The notes: generated from the sequence alone by a model not told the origin. 64,000 nucleotides of DNA from Chitinophagaceae bacterium (GCA_016708765.1 JADJFD010000002.1:744001-808000); one strand, 5' to 3'; positions 27,014 through 37,087 are shown, numbered from the stretch's first letter. Numbers and translations: made by a program.

Positions 27014-28402
27014 ATGAAAAAAATATTTATCGCCATATGCTTCTATTTTATGGCGCACATCAGTACAGCACAAAAACCAAACGTAGATTCTATACTTCAA
27101 AAAGTAGGTGTAGAAAGAAACGAAGACAAAAAAGTTGACTTACTTGTAAGTTTGGTATCAGCAGAAATTAATAACAATCCTCAATGGGGTATTGAAACAG
27201 GATTAAAACTATTGAATCAATCAAAAAAAGAAAATAATAATATCGAACAGTCGGTTGCTTATTCTTTTTTAGGCCAGGGATACCGGCTACTTGGTAACAA
27301 TATTAAAGCATTGGATTGTCATCATAAGGCTATTGGTTTAGCAGAAAAAAGTAACAACTTGTCTATATTGGCTTGGGCAGAAAATCAACTGGCACATATT
27401 TACAAGGATAGAGAGGAATATGAAAAGGCTATTGGCTTATACCTTTCAGCAACAGCACATGCAGATAAAGGGAAAAATGAAAAAATAAAAGGTTTTGCTC
27501 CTCTTAACCTAGGGGCAGTATATCTTTCTAGAAATAATTTAGACTCGTCGTTAATGTATTCACAAAGAGCTTATGAAATTGCTATGCGTCAAAAATCGAC
27601 TTTCTCTCTCAGTGTTGTTTTTATAAACCTCGGTAGTGTACAAAGTAAAATGGGCAATCCTTCGTTAGCTGTAAGCTACTTTAATATGGCGATTAATCAA
27701 ATCCTCGGAACGCCTAATATCAGATATCTCAATATGGCTTACGCAGGTTTGGCAGAACATTATCAGCGATTCAACCAAACAGATTCCTGTGCGTACTATG
27801 CAAAAAAGGCAATTGCCGCAGTAAACAATACTTCCTTTTTTTACCTGAGCAGTAAACCAGCACAACTGCTTACTGATATTTATGAAAAAACAAATTGCGA
27901 CAGTACGCTGAGATATGCAAAAGTTTTTAAAACTGCGGCTGATTCATTAACGAGTAGCAAATCCAATCAACAGATTCTATTAATGACTTTTGAAGAGGAT
28001 TTGCGCCAGCAAGAAGTAGCAGCAGAAAAAGTGAAGGAAGAACAACAACGAAAGCAAAATATACAATACGCTTTATTAGCACTCGGCATTCTCAGCTTCA
28101 TCATTTTATTTTTAGCACTCAGCCGTCGTCATATCACCAATACAAAAGTTATTCAGTTTTTAGGTGTCGTTGCATTATTGGTTGTATTCGAATTTTTAAA
28201 CTTATTGCTTCATCCTTTTTTAGAAAGAATAACCCATCACAATCCAATACTGATGTTGTTGGCTTTGGTTTGTATTGCAGCATTGCTCGTTCCGTTACAT
28301 CATAAATTAGAAAAATGGGCTACGCATAAGCTTGTGGAAAAAAATAAGCAGATACGGCTGGCAGCGGCGAAGAAAACAATTGAACAATTGGATAGCAAAT
28401 AA
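27014..28402 (+). CDS. TPR protein with C-terminal 3-TM module, copy 2
   Basis: 462 residues with signal peptide, TPR repeats (for example LGQGYRLLGNNIKALDCHHKAIGLAEKS) and the same C-terminal coil, 3-TM and basic-coil module as copy 1. Within that module only about five residues differ. The DNA differs mostly at third codon positions, so the protein sequence is under strong constraint. It probably arose by tandem duplication followed by divergence of the sensor part. A REP-like element separates the copies. Confidence 0.75.
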   Translation: MKKIFIAICFYFMAHISTAQKPNVDSILQKVGVERNEDKKVDLLVSLVSAEINNNPQWGIETGLKLLNQSKKENNNIEQSVAYSFLGQGYRLLGNNIKALDCHHKAIGLAEKSNNLSILAWAENQLAHIYKDREEYEKAIGLYLSATAHADKGKNEKIKGFAPLNLGAVYLSRNNLDSSLMYSQRAYEIAMRQKSTFSLSVVFINLGSVQSKMGNPSLAVSYFNMAINQILGTPNIRYLNMAYAGLAEHYQRFNQTDSCAYYAKKAIAAVNNTSFFYLSSKPAQLLTDIYEKTNCDSTLRYAKVFKTAADSLTSSKSNQQILLMTFEEDLRQQEVAAEKVKEEQQRKQNIQYALLALGILSFIILFLALSRRHITNTKVIQFLGVVALLVVFEFLNLLLHPFLERITHHNPILMLLALVCIAALLVPLHHKLEKWATHKLVEKNKQIRLAAAKKTIEQLDSK

Positions 28403-28426
28403 GTAACTTGTAAAAAATCTTTCTTC

Positions 28427-28531
28427 ATGTTCGGTGATAACACTACCTGGAAAGGACGGTTAATCCGATTTATGATATATGTGGTCATTGGATTTTTATG
28501 CGCCTTTTTATATAAGTATCTGAAAAACTAA
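28427..28531 (+). CDS. Possible 34-residue single-pass membrane protein
   Basis: ATG to TAA encodes a short basic N-terminus (TWKGRLIRF) followed by one hydrophobic helix and YKYLKN. It sits seven bases before the next gene in the same direction. The composition is typical of genuine small membrane proteins, but there is no homology support and no clear ribosome site, so confidence is low. Confidence 0.35.
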   Translation: MFGDNTTWKGRLIRFMIYVVIGFLCAFLYKYLKN

Positions 28532-28538
28532 TTCATAT

Positions 28539-29579
28539 ATGAAACAATTACTTTTCATTCTGTTCTTCCCTTCTTTATTATTTGCACAAACGGACAGTAC
28601 TGACATCATTGTACAGAACATAATGAAGCAGCAAAAGATAGTAGGGCTTTCATTAGCTGTTATTAAAAAGGGAGAAGTAACTGTGAATAAAGGCTATGGC
28701 CTTGCCAATGTTGAATTCAACGTAGCCGCTAGCAACGAAACGGTGTTTCGGCTGGGCTCCGTCAGCAAACAATTTTTTACTACAGCCATTATGAAATTGC
28801 AGGAAGAAGGCAAGCTGTCCATTAATGATTCAGTTCATAAATTCTTTCCTGATGCACCAGAAACATGGCGGCCTATACTGGTAAAAAATTTGATGTCTCA
28901 CACATCAGGTCTTCAAAGAGAAAGCCCGGCCTATGATAATTTTAAAATGATAAGTGACCTTGGCATAATTAAGGCCGCTTATCCGTTGGCATTAGATTTT
29001 AAAACTGGTGAAAAATACCAGTACTGTAATATTGCTTATTATATGCTGGCGCAAATCATAACACAGGTAAGCGGTATCCATTGGGGTAAATACATAGAGG
29101 AAAAACTTTTTGCTCCCGCAGGAATGAATAATAGTCGTATGACCGACTTCTATCCCATCATACTCAACAGGGCCAGTGGCTATATGCACAAGGGTGATAC
29201 GTTGCTGAACGCTACGGCTATGTTTGCCATCCGCCCAAGTGGCGGTTTCTTATCTACCAGTACTGATATGATAAAATGGGACAAGGTGATCACAGAAAAA
29301 AAAATGATCCTGAAAAAAGAAAGCTGGGAAATGCTTTGGCAGCCCTTCATTAAAATCTCAAACGATGAAAAATCAAAATCCTATTATGGTTTTGGCTGGA
29401 CGATTGATGAGTTTGACGGTCACAAATTTGTTGGGCATGGCGGAGCTAATATTGGTTTCAGGTCATACTACACCCGGTTTGTAAACGATGGATTGTCTAT
29501 TATTGTAATCACCAATACCGATGAGGCAAATCCCGTTGCTATTATAAAGGCATTGGCCAATTATTATTTAAGAAAATAA
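28539..29579 (+). CDS. Exported serine hydrolase (class C beta-lactamase fold)
   Basis: 346 residues with a short signal peptide (to about residue 16, LFAQ). The SxxK motif SVSK lies near residue 74, YCN near residue 165 replaces the YxN, and HGGANIGF near residue 305 stands in place of KTG. It is a compact penicillin-binding-like esterase or peptidase without extra domains. It is followed 12 bases later by the acylase gene, suggesting co-transcription. Confidence 0.85.
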   Translation: MKQLLFILFFPSLLFAQTDSTDIIVQNIMKQQKIVGLSLAVIKKGEVTVNKGYGLANVEFNVAASNETVFRLGSVSKQFFTTAIMKLQEEGKLSINDSVHKFFPDAPETWRPILVKNLMSHTSGLQRESPAYDNFKMISDLGIIKAAYPLALDFKTGEKYQYCNIAYYMLAQIITQVSGIHWGKYIEEKLFAPAGMNNSRMTDFYPIILNRASGYMHKGDTLLNATAMFAIRPSGGFLSTSTDMIKWDKVITEKKMILKKESWEMLWQPFIKISNDEKSKSYYGFGWTIDEFDGHKFVGHGGANIGFRSYYTRFVNDGLSIIVITNTDEANPVAIIKALANYYLRK

Positions 29580-29591
29580 TCAGTTATAGAA

Positions 29592-31778
29592 ATGAAAAAA
29601 CTACTGTTGTTGCTCCTATTGCCTGCACAATTAATTGCTCAACCATTTTCGACTTCAGAAATTGGCCGTTGGGAAAAACAGGCAAAGCAGGTTACTATTA
29701 TCCGGGATAACTATGGCATTCCGCACATCTATGGTAAAACAGATGCTGATGCAGTCTTCGGACTTTTGTATGCCCAATGCGAAGATGATTTTAAAAGGGT
29801 GGAGATGAACTACATTGAAAAACTGGGCCGCATGAGTGAAATAAAAGGCGAAAGTTCTTTGCAAGACGACCTCTATATAAAACTCATTATTGATTCTGCA
29901 GAAGCAGTAGCGGATTATAAAAAAAGTCCTATTTGGTTACAAAAATTATTAAATGCGTATGCGGATGGCATTAATTATTATTTATACAAACATCCAGAAG
30001 TAAAACCAGCATTATTGACCCGTTTCAAACCCTGGTATCAATTATTATGGACCGACGGAAGCATTGGCGCCATCAGCACAGGAGATATTACGGAGAATGA
30101 TGTAAAGAAATTTTACCTCGGCGATACAGCCCCGGCCGTTGCTAAAACAAAAGATTATTTTGAAGAACAGGTTACTGGCTCCAACGGATTCGCTATTGCT
30201 CCTTCTAAAACAGCATCTGGCAATGCTATTTTATATATCAACCCGCATGTTACTTTTTATTTCCGTCCGGAAGTGCATGTAGTGAGTGATGAAGGATTGA
30301 ATGCATACGGTGCCGTTACCTGGGGACAGTTTTTTGTGTACCAGGGCTTCAATCAATATTGCGGGTGGATGCATACGTCGGGTAATATGGATGTGGCAGA
30401 TATGTACAACGAGAAAATTGTAAAGAAAAATAATAAACTTTTTTACGAGTATAACAAGGCATTAAAACCTGTTACACAAAAAATAATTACCCTTCGCTAC
30501 AAGAAAGATGATGTTCTTCATACAAAAGCAATTACAACCTATTACACCCATCATGGTCCCATTATGGCTAATCGCAACGGACAATGGATAAGTGTAAGAG
30601 GTTATAACCGTTCGCTAAAAAGTTTGATGCAAAGTTTTTTAAGAACAAAAACAAAAGGGCTGGAAGATTATAAAAAGAATATGGCGATGCTGGCCAACAC
30701 CTCTAATAACACGGTGTTTGCCGATAACAAAGGAAATATTGCCTACTGGCATGGTAACTATATGCCCCGCAGAGATAAGAAACTAAACTGGAGCAATGCT
30801 GTAGATGGTACCACTTCGGCCACTGAATGGAAAGGTTTACATCCATTAAATGAAACGGTACATGTATATAATCCTGCTACCGGATGGATACAAAATTGCA
30901 ACTCCACACCTTTTACAGTATCCGGCAGCAGCAGTCCAAAAAAAGAAAACTATCCTGCTTATATGGCACCTGATGGTGAAAACTTTCGGGGTGTTAATGC
31001 TGCCAGAGTTTTAGATAAAGAAAATAAATTCACCATAGAAAAAATAATTGCCGCTGGTTATGATCAAAAACTTTCCGCTATGGAAGTTTTAATTCCGGCA
31101 TTAGTTAGCTCATTTGAAAAAAATATTTCGGCTGCTGATTCTTTATATCAAACATTGGCAGCACCAATTCAGGTTTTAAAAGATTGGAATTATTATTCAT
31201 CAGAAAATTCTGTAGCTACTACATTGGCTATTGAATGGGCACAAAAATTAACAACTTCCATTCAACGGGTATATATAGATGAGGGATGGGACGACCAGGT
31301 TACATTAGTTAAAAAATTTGCAGCTACTGCATCTGTACAAGAGTTGTTGCCTCCATTAGCTGCTGTAGTAAAAGAATTAAAAAATAAATTCGGTAAATGG
31401 CAAATGCCTTGGGGAGACGTCAATCGCTACCAGCGAATCTCCAATGATATTATTCAAAAATATAAAGATGATGAACCAAGCTACCCGGTTGGATTCGCTT
31501 CGGCCAGTTGGGGTCAATTACCTTCGTATAACAGTCGCTACTATGCCGGCACTAAAAAAAGATATGGTGTAAGTGGAAACAGTTTTATTTGTGCTGTTGA
31601 GTTTGGTAAAAAAATAAAAGCGAAATCATTATTAGCCGGTGGTAATAGCGGCGATCCTTCGTCCAAGCATTTTACTGACCAATTGGAAATGTACACTAAG
31701 GGAATCTTCAAGGATGTATTATTTTATAAAGAAGATGTACTGAAGCACTCGACCAGGAGTTATCATCCAGGTGAATGA
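29592..31778 (+). CDS. Penicillin acylase/AHL acylase-type Ntn hydrolase
   Basis: 728-residue exported precursor with a signal peptide (to about residue 17). The alpha-chain region has VTIIRDNYGIPHIYGKTDADAVFGLLYAQ. The autoprocessing site is Gly-Ser in VTGSNGFAIAPSKT, making Ser at about 197 the nucleophile of the beta chain. Family members cut amide bonds in penicillins, N-acyl-homoserine lactones or acyl-peptides. A NMDVADMYNEKIV segment and a C-terminal GGNSGDPSSKHF are also family-typical. The substrate is unknown. Confidence 0.9.
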   Translation: MKKLLLLLLLPAQLIAQPFSTSEIGRWEKQAKQVTIIRDNYGIPHIYGKTDADAVFGLLYAQCEDDFKRVEMNYIEKLGRMSEIKGESSLQDDLYIKLIIDSAEAVADYKKSPIWLQKLLNAYADGINYYLYKHPEVKPALLTRFKPWYQLLWTDGSIGAISTGDITENDVKKFYLGDTAPAVAKTKDYFEEQVTGSNGFAIAPSKTASGNAILYINPHVTFYFRPEVHVVSDEGLNAYGAVTWGQFFVYQGFNQYCGWMHTSGNMDVADMYNEKIVKKNNKLFYEYNKALKPVTQKIITLRYKKDDVLHTKAITTYYTHHGPIMANRNGQWISVRGYNRSLKSLMQSFLRTKTKGLEDYKKNMAMLANTSNNTVFADNKGNIAYWHGNYMPRRDKKLNWSNAVDGTTSATEWKGLHPLNETVHVYNPATGWIQNCNSTPFTVSGSSSPKKENYPAYMAPDGENFRGVNAARVLDKENKFTIEKIIAAGYDQKLSAMEVLIPALVSSFEKNISAADSLYQTLAAPIQVLKDWNYYSSENSVATTLAIEWAQKLTTSIQRVYIDEGWDDQVTLVKKFAATASVQELLPPLAAVVKELKNKFGKWQMPWGDVNRYQRISNDIIQKYKDDEPSYPVGFASASWGQLPSYNSRYYAGTKKRYGVSGNSFICAVEFGKKIKAKSLLAGGNSGDPSSKHFTDQLEMYTKGIFKDVLFYKEDVLKHSTRSYHPGE

Positions 31779-31780
31779 TG

Positions 31781-33628
31781 TTATGCTATTGCTTCGTTCA
31801 AGTTTACCTGAGCTGGAATTATGATTTTTATTTTTGTTCCACCTCCCTGCGTTGAGTCTATTTTAAACTCGCCGCCGAGCATTAAACAACGCTCCTTCAT
31901 TCCTACTATGCCTAGTGTTTTTTTAAAGGCAAGTTTTTCCAATTCAAACCCTATGCCGTCATCAAGTATTTTCAAAACAACTTGTTGATCAGTTTCCATA
32001 AGACTCACACTTACATTTTTTGCTTTTGCATAACGTCCGACATTTGTTAATGATTCCTGTACAATTCTGAAAAGGCAAGTTTTCACCGTGTCTGACAATG
32101 TAAGTGTAGATTTTATTCCTGTATACTTTGTTCGTACGCCAGACCTTTTTTCAAATTCAATTAGTTGCCATTCGATAGCAGCAACCAATCCCATGTCATC
32201 CAGCATACTTGGACGAAGTTCGTAAGCTATTCGACGAACAGTTGAAACTGTTTGGTCAATCATACTCTTAAAATCAGTTATCTTATTTAATACCTTTTCG
32301 TTTTGATTCTTAAGATTATCTTCCAGCCAGCTAACATCCATTTTCATAACGGTTAACTGCTGTCCTAGCTCATCATGAATTTCCCTAGCAATTGACGTTC
32401 TTTCGTCTTCTCTTATTTTTTGAAGATACGCTGCGAGTAGTCGCAGTTGTTCTTTTTTTTCTCTGTTTTCTTCTTCCGAAATTTTTTGATTTGTAATATC
32501 TACCATTATGCCGCTTAGCTTTACTGGCTCATCATTCTCTACTTGAACAGAAACAATATCTCTTAACCAAACAAGCCTTCCATCTGCAGCTATCATCCGG
32601 TATTCAAAATCATGGGATATTTTTTCTTTTGTACACTTCATGCAGTAATCAATAGCCCAACCTCTGTCCTCTTTGTATATATGATCGGCCCAAAATCTTG
32701 GTTTTTCTAACCACTTCTCTTTGGGATACCCAAGCAATCTTTCAGCATTTTCACTTACAAAAGTGAATTCAAAAGTTTTAGCATCTGCTTCCCAGACAAT
32801 GCCATCTACATTATTTATCAATGCCAGATAGGATTCTTTTAATTTCCTTAGTTCGTTTTCAGCTTTTTTTCTTTCGCTAATATCTCTGATAAAAGCACAG
32901 AAAAACGGTTTATTTGATTGTTGAATCGAGACAATACTCAGATCAATAGAAAATTCTTCCCCCTTTCTGTTAAGCGCAGTAATTTCGATTGTCCTATTCA
33001 ATATTTTGGCAGTTCCTGTTTGCAAATACCTTTTCATTCCATCACTATGCATTTCTCTATATCTTACAGGAATTATTGTTTCAGAAATGGTACTACCTAA
33101 CACTTCGGAGCTGGACCATCCAAATATTTTTTCTGCAACGGGATTCCAAAATGAAATGCTCCCGTTTATGTCAATACAAACGATGGCATCCAATGCAGAG
33201 TCCATGATTAGTTTTTGCACTTCAAAACTCTCCTTCAATGCAAGCTCTGCTTTTTTCCTTTCTGTTATATCTCTTGCAAATGCCAAAAATTTTTCATCGC
33301 CAATGCTTTTAACTCTTATTTCCATATCCACAAAGACATTGTCCTTCTTTTTAAACTGACGATAAAGAGTCACTGTTTCTCCTTTTATCATCAATTCATA
33401 TAATGAAGGATTTTCTATCAATTTACCTATTAGTATATCCTGAAGTTTCAGTTCCTTACATTCATCACGGGAATAACCAGATACGGTACACAGCATATTA
33501 TTAAACTCATGAATGCTGCCATCTATAGAATAAACAACAATAGCATCTCCAGCCTGTTCAATCAGTTGTCTGTATTTTTCCTCTGTATTACTAATTGAGA
33601 GCTCCTTCTCTTTTATCTGTTGATCCAT
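31781..33628 (-). CDS. PAS-domain sensor histidine kinase (NarL-type HisKA_3)
   Basis: 615 residues and no membrane segment, so probably cytoplasmic. Three PAS domains follow one another (about 12-130, 135-255, 265-390). A HisKA_3 dimerisation helix has the phospho-acceptor in EIHDELGQQLTVMK (about residue 415), and a HATPase with DDGIGFELEK and GIVGMKERCLMLGG completes it. This kinase type normally pairs with LuxR-type regulators, one of which lies nearby at 34147-34785. Confidence 0.92.
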   Translation of the reverse strand: MDQQIKEKELSISNTEEKYRQLIEQAGDAIVVYSIDGSIHEFNNMLCTVSGYSRDECKELKLQDILIGKLIENPSLYELMIKGETVTLYRQFKKKDNVFVDMEIRVKSIGDEKFLAFARDITERKKAELALKESFEVQKLIMDSALDAIVCIDINGSISFWNPVAEKIFGWSSSEVLGSTISETIIPVRYREMHSDGMKRYLQTGTAKILNRTIEITALNRKGEEFSIDLSIVSIQQSNKPFFCAFIRDISERKKAENELRKLKESYLALINNVDGIVWEADAKTFEFTFVSENAERLLGYPKEKWLEKPRFWADHIYKEDRGWAIDYCMKCTKEKISHDFEYRMIAADGRLVWLRDIVSVQVENDEPVKLSGIMVDITNQKISEEENREKKEQLRLLAAYLQKIREDERTSIAREIHDELGQQLTVMKMDVSWLEDNLKNQNEKVLNKITDFKSMIDQTVSTVRRIAYELRPSMLDDMGLVAAIEWQLIEFEKRSGVRTKYTGIKSTLTLSDTVKTCLFRIVQESLTNVGRYAKAKNVSVSLMETDQQVVLKILDDGIGFELEKLAFKKTLGIVGMKERCLMLGGEFKIDSTQGGGTKIKIIIPAQVNLNEAIA

Positions 33629-33653
33629 TTCACTTTTCCTACTTATTATAAAA

Positions 33654-34031
33654 TTACATTTCTTTATTCTTTTTCGCTATTTGTCGAATTGCTTGAGGTA
33701 TTTTTTCAAATTCATGATATTTATCAAAAAAGAATTCCACACCTTTTAATTTGAATTTTACTGCATCCACTTCACTAGAGCCTCTGTTGGCCAATGCAAT
33801 AAATACTGTTGCTTTATGTAGTTTTTTAATTTCCGATAAACAGTCAAAAGATTCGTTCTTTGGTAAATTGATGTCTAATAAAACAATATCAGGTTTGTGC
33901 TTTTTGACTAATGCCATTGCATTCTTGCATTTTGTTGCATCATAAATATTTTTAATAGTATCTAACTCCGCCAGCAATTCTTTCAATCTGCTAATTATCG
34001 CTGAAGAGCTATCAACTATCAATACTTTCAT
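33654..34031 (-). CDS. Single-domain response regulator with altered pocket
   Basis: 125 residues, a stand-alone receiver domain. The phospho-acceptor Asp is present in IVLLDINLP (about residue 54) and the Lys in FFFDKYHEF is kept. The acidic pair is reduced to VDSS and the switch Thr is replaced by Ala in IALANRG. It may be weakly phosphorylated or act by binding. It lies 25 bases upstream of the kinase gene in the same direction. Confidence 0.85.
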   Translation of the reverse strand: MKVLIVDSSSAIISRLKELLAELDTIKNIYDATKCKNAMALVKKHKPDIVLLDINLPKNESFDCLSEIKKLHKATVFIALANRGSSEVDAVKFKLKGVEFFFDKYHEFEKIPQAIRQIAKKNKEM

Positions 34032-34146
34032 TGAGTTTATTTATTAACACAAGGAACTATTTTAATAGCTAAAGAAGAATAGCAAATAAAACCTTGCGTT
34101 GGTAGAATTGATTCGGCAACCATGTAGTAGTAATACTATACTTTCT

Positions 34147-34785
34147 TTAAGTATCGAGATCGGTAATAATGTTATGTGTGATGGCATACCGAGTTAATTC
34201 AGAATTGTTAGATAATCCAAGCTTATCCATCATGCGGCTTCGATGGGTGCTTACGGTGGTTAATGCCAATGATAGCATTTCTGCTATCTGTGTTATTGTT
34301 TTTCCAACGGCCAGTAATTTGAATATTTCAAACTCCCGGTTACTTAATAATTCATGGGGTTCTTTATCAGAGTCCAGATGAATCAATAATTTCTCAGCCA
34401 GTTCAGAAGTAATGTATTTTCTACCTAAAGAAATACGTTGAATTGCCGTTATCAACTCATACGGTGCCGCATTCTTATTTAAATAGCCGGATGCACCTGC
34501 TTTTAATACCCTTATTGCATACAAATCTTCTGTATAAATACTTAATATCAATACCGGTAAATTCGGCTTTATCAATTTAATCTGTATTAATGCTTCCAAT
34601 CCGCTTCTGCCTGGCATATCAAGATCAGAGATTACAAGATCGAAATCGTTTTTAGATACTTCATTTATCAGTGATTCGCCATCGCCTACTTCTGTTATTT
34701 CAACGGTGGGGTATTCATCACTCAGTATTTGTATAAGACCTACACGAATAAAGCTGTGATCATCGGCCAGTATTATTTTATTCAT
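34147..34785 (-). CDS. LuxR/NarL-type response regulator
   Basis: About 212 residues from the ATG at 34785. The receiver domain has ADDHSF, the phospho-Asp in LVISDLDMPG, and LSIYTED and LNKNAAP at the switch positions. The C-terminal LuxR-type HTH is LSNREFEIFKLLAVGKTITQIAEML. The frame extends to 34842, but the 34785 ATG starts the conserved receiver. It overlaps the upstream kinase by eight bases (ATGAATAA), so the pair is translationally coupled. Confidence 0.92.
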   Translation of the reverse strand: MNKIILADDHSFIRVGLIQILSDEYPTVEITEVGDGESLINEVSKNDFDLVISDLDMPGRSGLEALIQIKLIKPNLPVLILSIYTEDLYAIRVLKAGASGYLNKNAAPYELITAIQRISLGRKYITSELAEKLLIHLDSDKEPHELLSNREFEIFKLLAVGKTITQIAEMLSLALTTVSTHRSRMMDKLGLSNNSELTRYAITHNIITDLDT

Positions 34786-37087
34786 GTAATGGATTAATTT
34801 TTTGAATCTTGTAAGGAAGTGAAACAACAACAGTTGTTCCATTTTTTATACTTGAATCTATTTTTAATGTGCCGTTTAATGACCTTGCCCTTTCATGCAT
34901 ACCGAGTAAACCAAATGATCCCTTATTTTGTGCAGTGGCCAAGTCAAACCCTTTTCCATCATCCACAATTTGCACATAAATCATGTCATCATCTAGCTCT
35001 AGTGAAATTAGAACTTTTTTTGCTTCTGCGTGACGGGCTACATTGGTTAATGCTTCTTGGCATATACGGAAAATACATGTTGCCACTTCCTCTTCCAGCC
35101 GGATCTCTGATTCTGCCGTATCGATAGTTACAGCAATACCCGTATTATCTGTAAACTGTTTACTATGCCACTCTAAGGCATCCAATAATCCATACTCGTC
35201 AAGAATACTCGGTTTTAGTTCATTCAATATTCTGCGAACAGATTGATTACTGCCATCTAAAAGACTGATAATATTTTTCAATTTTGTTTTAACGGGAACA
35301 GTTTCGTCTGCAATTTTTTTATCAATCCATGCTACATCCATTTTAATGGCTGTAAGTTGTTGGCCAAGGTCATCATGAATTTCTCTGCCGATCCTTCGGC
35401 GTTCTTCTTCCCGGATACTTAAAAGGTGTGCAGCCAGATCTCTTAATTGTTTATTACTCTCAATAATCTGTTCTTTGGCTATTTTTCCTTCTGTTATATT
35501 TTTTGTTACAACATAAGCTCCGGTAATTTGCTCATTGTCATTTATAACCGGATGATAATTGACCAGGAACCAACCTTCAATTTGTTCCGAAGAATGAAAA
35601 TGTTCATATTCAACTGCTTCTCCGGAAAATACTTTCTTAAAGCTTTCCTCAACTGGCTCGCTGCTATTTTGAGGAATTATATCAAGTATGTTTCTTCCAA
35701 CTTCTACTGATTTACCCCAACCCTTAGACAACAATTCCTTCGCTGTCCTATTCATTAGTGTAATTTGATAGTTTTTATTGATAACATAAAAAATATCAGT
35801 AATACTGGATAAAACCTGACGCAGGCTTTGCTCTGATTTAACGAGTTCTTCTTCTATTTTTACCCTTTCAGAAATATCAATTCCCACACCCATCAAACAT
35901 CTCTCGCCTTCATAATTAATCATTTTTCCGGTGAAAAAATACGGTGTCTTATTCCCCCACCTATCTACAAACTTTGCCGAAACATTATCCTCACCAACCT
36001 CAAAAACATTTTTTATTTTATCTGCTACTACGTTAGCTTCTTCTTCAAAAAAATCAAGCGGATGCTTATCTACTATTTCAACTGAGTTGTATCCCGTTAC
36101 TGTTTCAAAATTCTTATTCCAACGAAAATATTTTCCTTGCTGATTAAATAAATAAAAAATGCCAGGCAAACTATTTATCAGGGAGTCAGATAATTCCTTT
36201 TCATGAATCATTTCCAATTCTGCTAGTTTGCGGGCAATTATTTCTTGTTCCAGCACTTTTGTTTTTGTATCAATCGCTTGTTGTAATTGTTCATCGTTAA
36301 TTGCTTTTTCAGTTTTCAGTCTTTCATATTTACTTCTGTATGTAAGTATTGAAAAAATATCCTCTTTTGTAAGTAAATCGTCATTCTCCAATGATTTTTT
36401 ATCCCTATCCAGGTAACGCAGATATATCCACAAAATAGTTGCAAAGAAAATAGCAGCAATAGACTTAGCGATAAGCTGACCTACAACAACATTCTTTAAC
36501 CCTGGCTTATCTCCAAAACTTCCGAGTGTAAATATTACTGCATCAAAATTCAGAACGAGCAGCATGGTTAGTAACAGTCTCGTGTATAAATTCAGCCATT
36601 TTTGTTTTATGAAGAAGTATTCGTATAAAATAACAATAATTAAAGTGTCAAACAGTAATACAATTGTGCCAATGAAAAAAATTCTAATATTAGATTTAAA
36701 CTCATGCAAAGGGCCTGAAGTAATTAGGTCAGCACCTTTCATGGCCAGCGTTTGCTGGTTGGTCAGCCAGGCGAGTATTGTAAATGTTAGGTTTGCAATA
36801 ATAATACCCAGAATAAACCGCTGTGTAAGAAACACCCCTTCTTTTATATAGATTAATAGAACCGTAAAAAGACTTGAGCTAAACAGAATGACAGCTCCTG
36901 GGGAAATAGTGTAAGTTCCAAAAATTTCAATATACACATTCGTTGCAAGAATGGTTTGAAAAAACTGATTAGATCCAATTAATATAAACAATGGTACCAA
37001 ACCAAATATTGGCTTCAATCTGTAGAACCAAACTATTAGGCCTGCAACTAAAAGAAGCTCAGCCAAAATGGTAATAATTATTAGCAT
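34778..37087 (-). CDS. Membrane-anchored PAS histidine kinase
   Basis: 769 residues. The N-terminal 235 residues form about seven membrane helices, a sensor part that faintly recalls queuosine-precursor-transporter-like (VUT) folds, though I am unsure of this. A coiled coil and two PAS domains follow (about 300-415 and 425-540), then HisKA_3 with EIHDDLGQQLTAIK (about residue 563) and a HATPase with DDGKGFDLA and GLLGMHERA. It is the first gene of the two-component cluster and is coupled to the LuxR-type regulator. Confidence 0.9.
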   Translation of the reverse strand: MLIIITILAELLLVAGLIVWFYRLKPIFGLVPLFILIGSNQFFQTILATNVYIEIFGTYTISPGAVILFSSSLFTVLLIYIKEGVFLTQRFILGIIIANLTFTILAWLTNQQTLAMKGADLITSGPLHEFKSNIRIFFIGTIVLLFDTLIIVILYEYFFIKQKWLNLYTRLLLTMLLVLNFDAVIFTLGSFGDKPGLKNVVVGQLIAKSIAAIFFATILWIYLRYLDRDKKSLENDDLLTKEDIFSILTYRSKYERLKTEKAINDEQLQQAIDTKTKVLEQEIIARKLAELEMIHEKELSDSLINSLPGIFYLFNQQGKYFRWNKNFETVTGYNSVEIVDKHPLDFFEEEANVVADKIKNVFEVGEDNVSAKFVDRWGNKTPYFFTGKMINYEGERCLMGVGIDISERVKIEEELVKSEQSLRQVLSSITDIFYVINKNYQITLMNRTAKELLSKGWGKSVEVGRNILDIIPQNSSEPVEESFKKVFSGEAVEYEHFHSSEQIEGWFLVNYHPVINDNEQITGAYVVTKNITEGKIAKEQIIESNKQLRDLAAHLLSIREEERRRIGREIHDDLGQQLTAIKMDVAWIDKKIADETVPVKTKLKNIISLLDGSNQSVRRILNELKPSILDEYGLLDALEWHSKQFTDNTGIAVTIDTAESEIRLEEEVATCIFRICQEALTNVARHAEAKKVLISLELDDDMIYVQIVDDGKGFDLATAQNKGSFGLLGMHERARSLNGTLKIDSSIKNGTTVVVSLPYKIQKINPLHE

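Noticed and set aside
20355..31778. Antiphage defence island
   Set aside because: No nuclease, helicase, NTPase or toxin-like domain is visible; the genes are exported hydrolases and membrane proteins.
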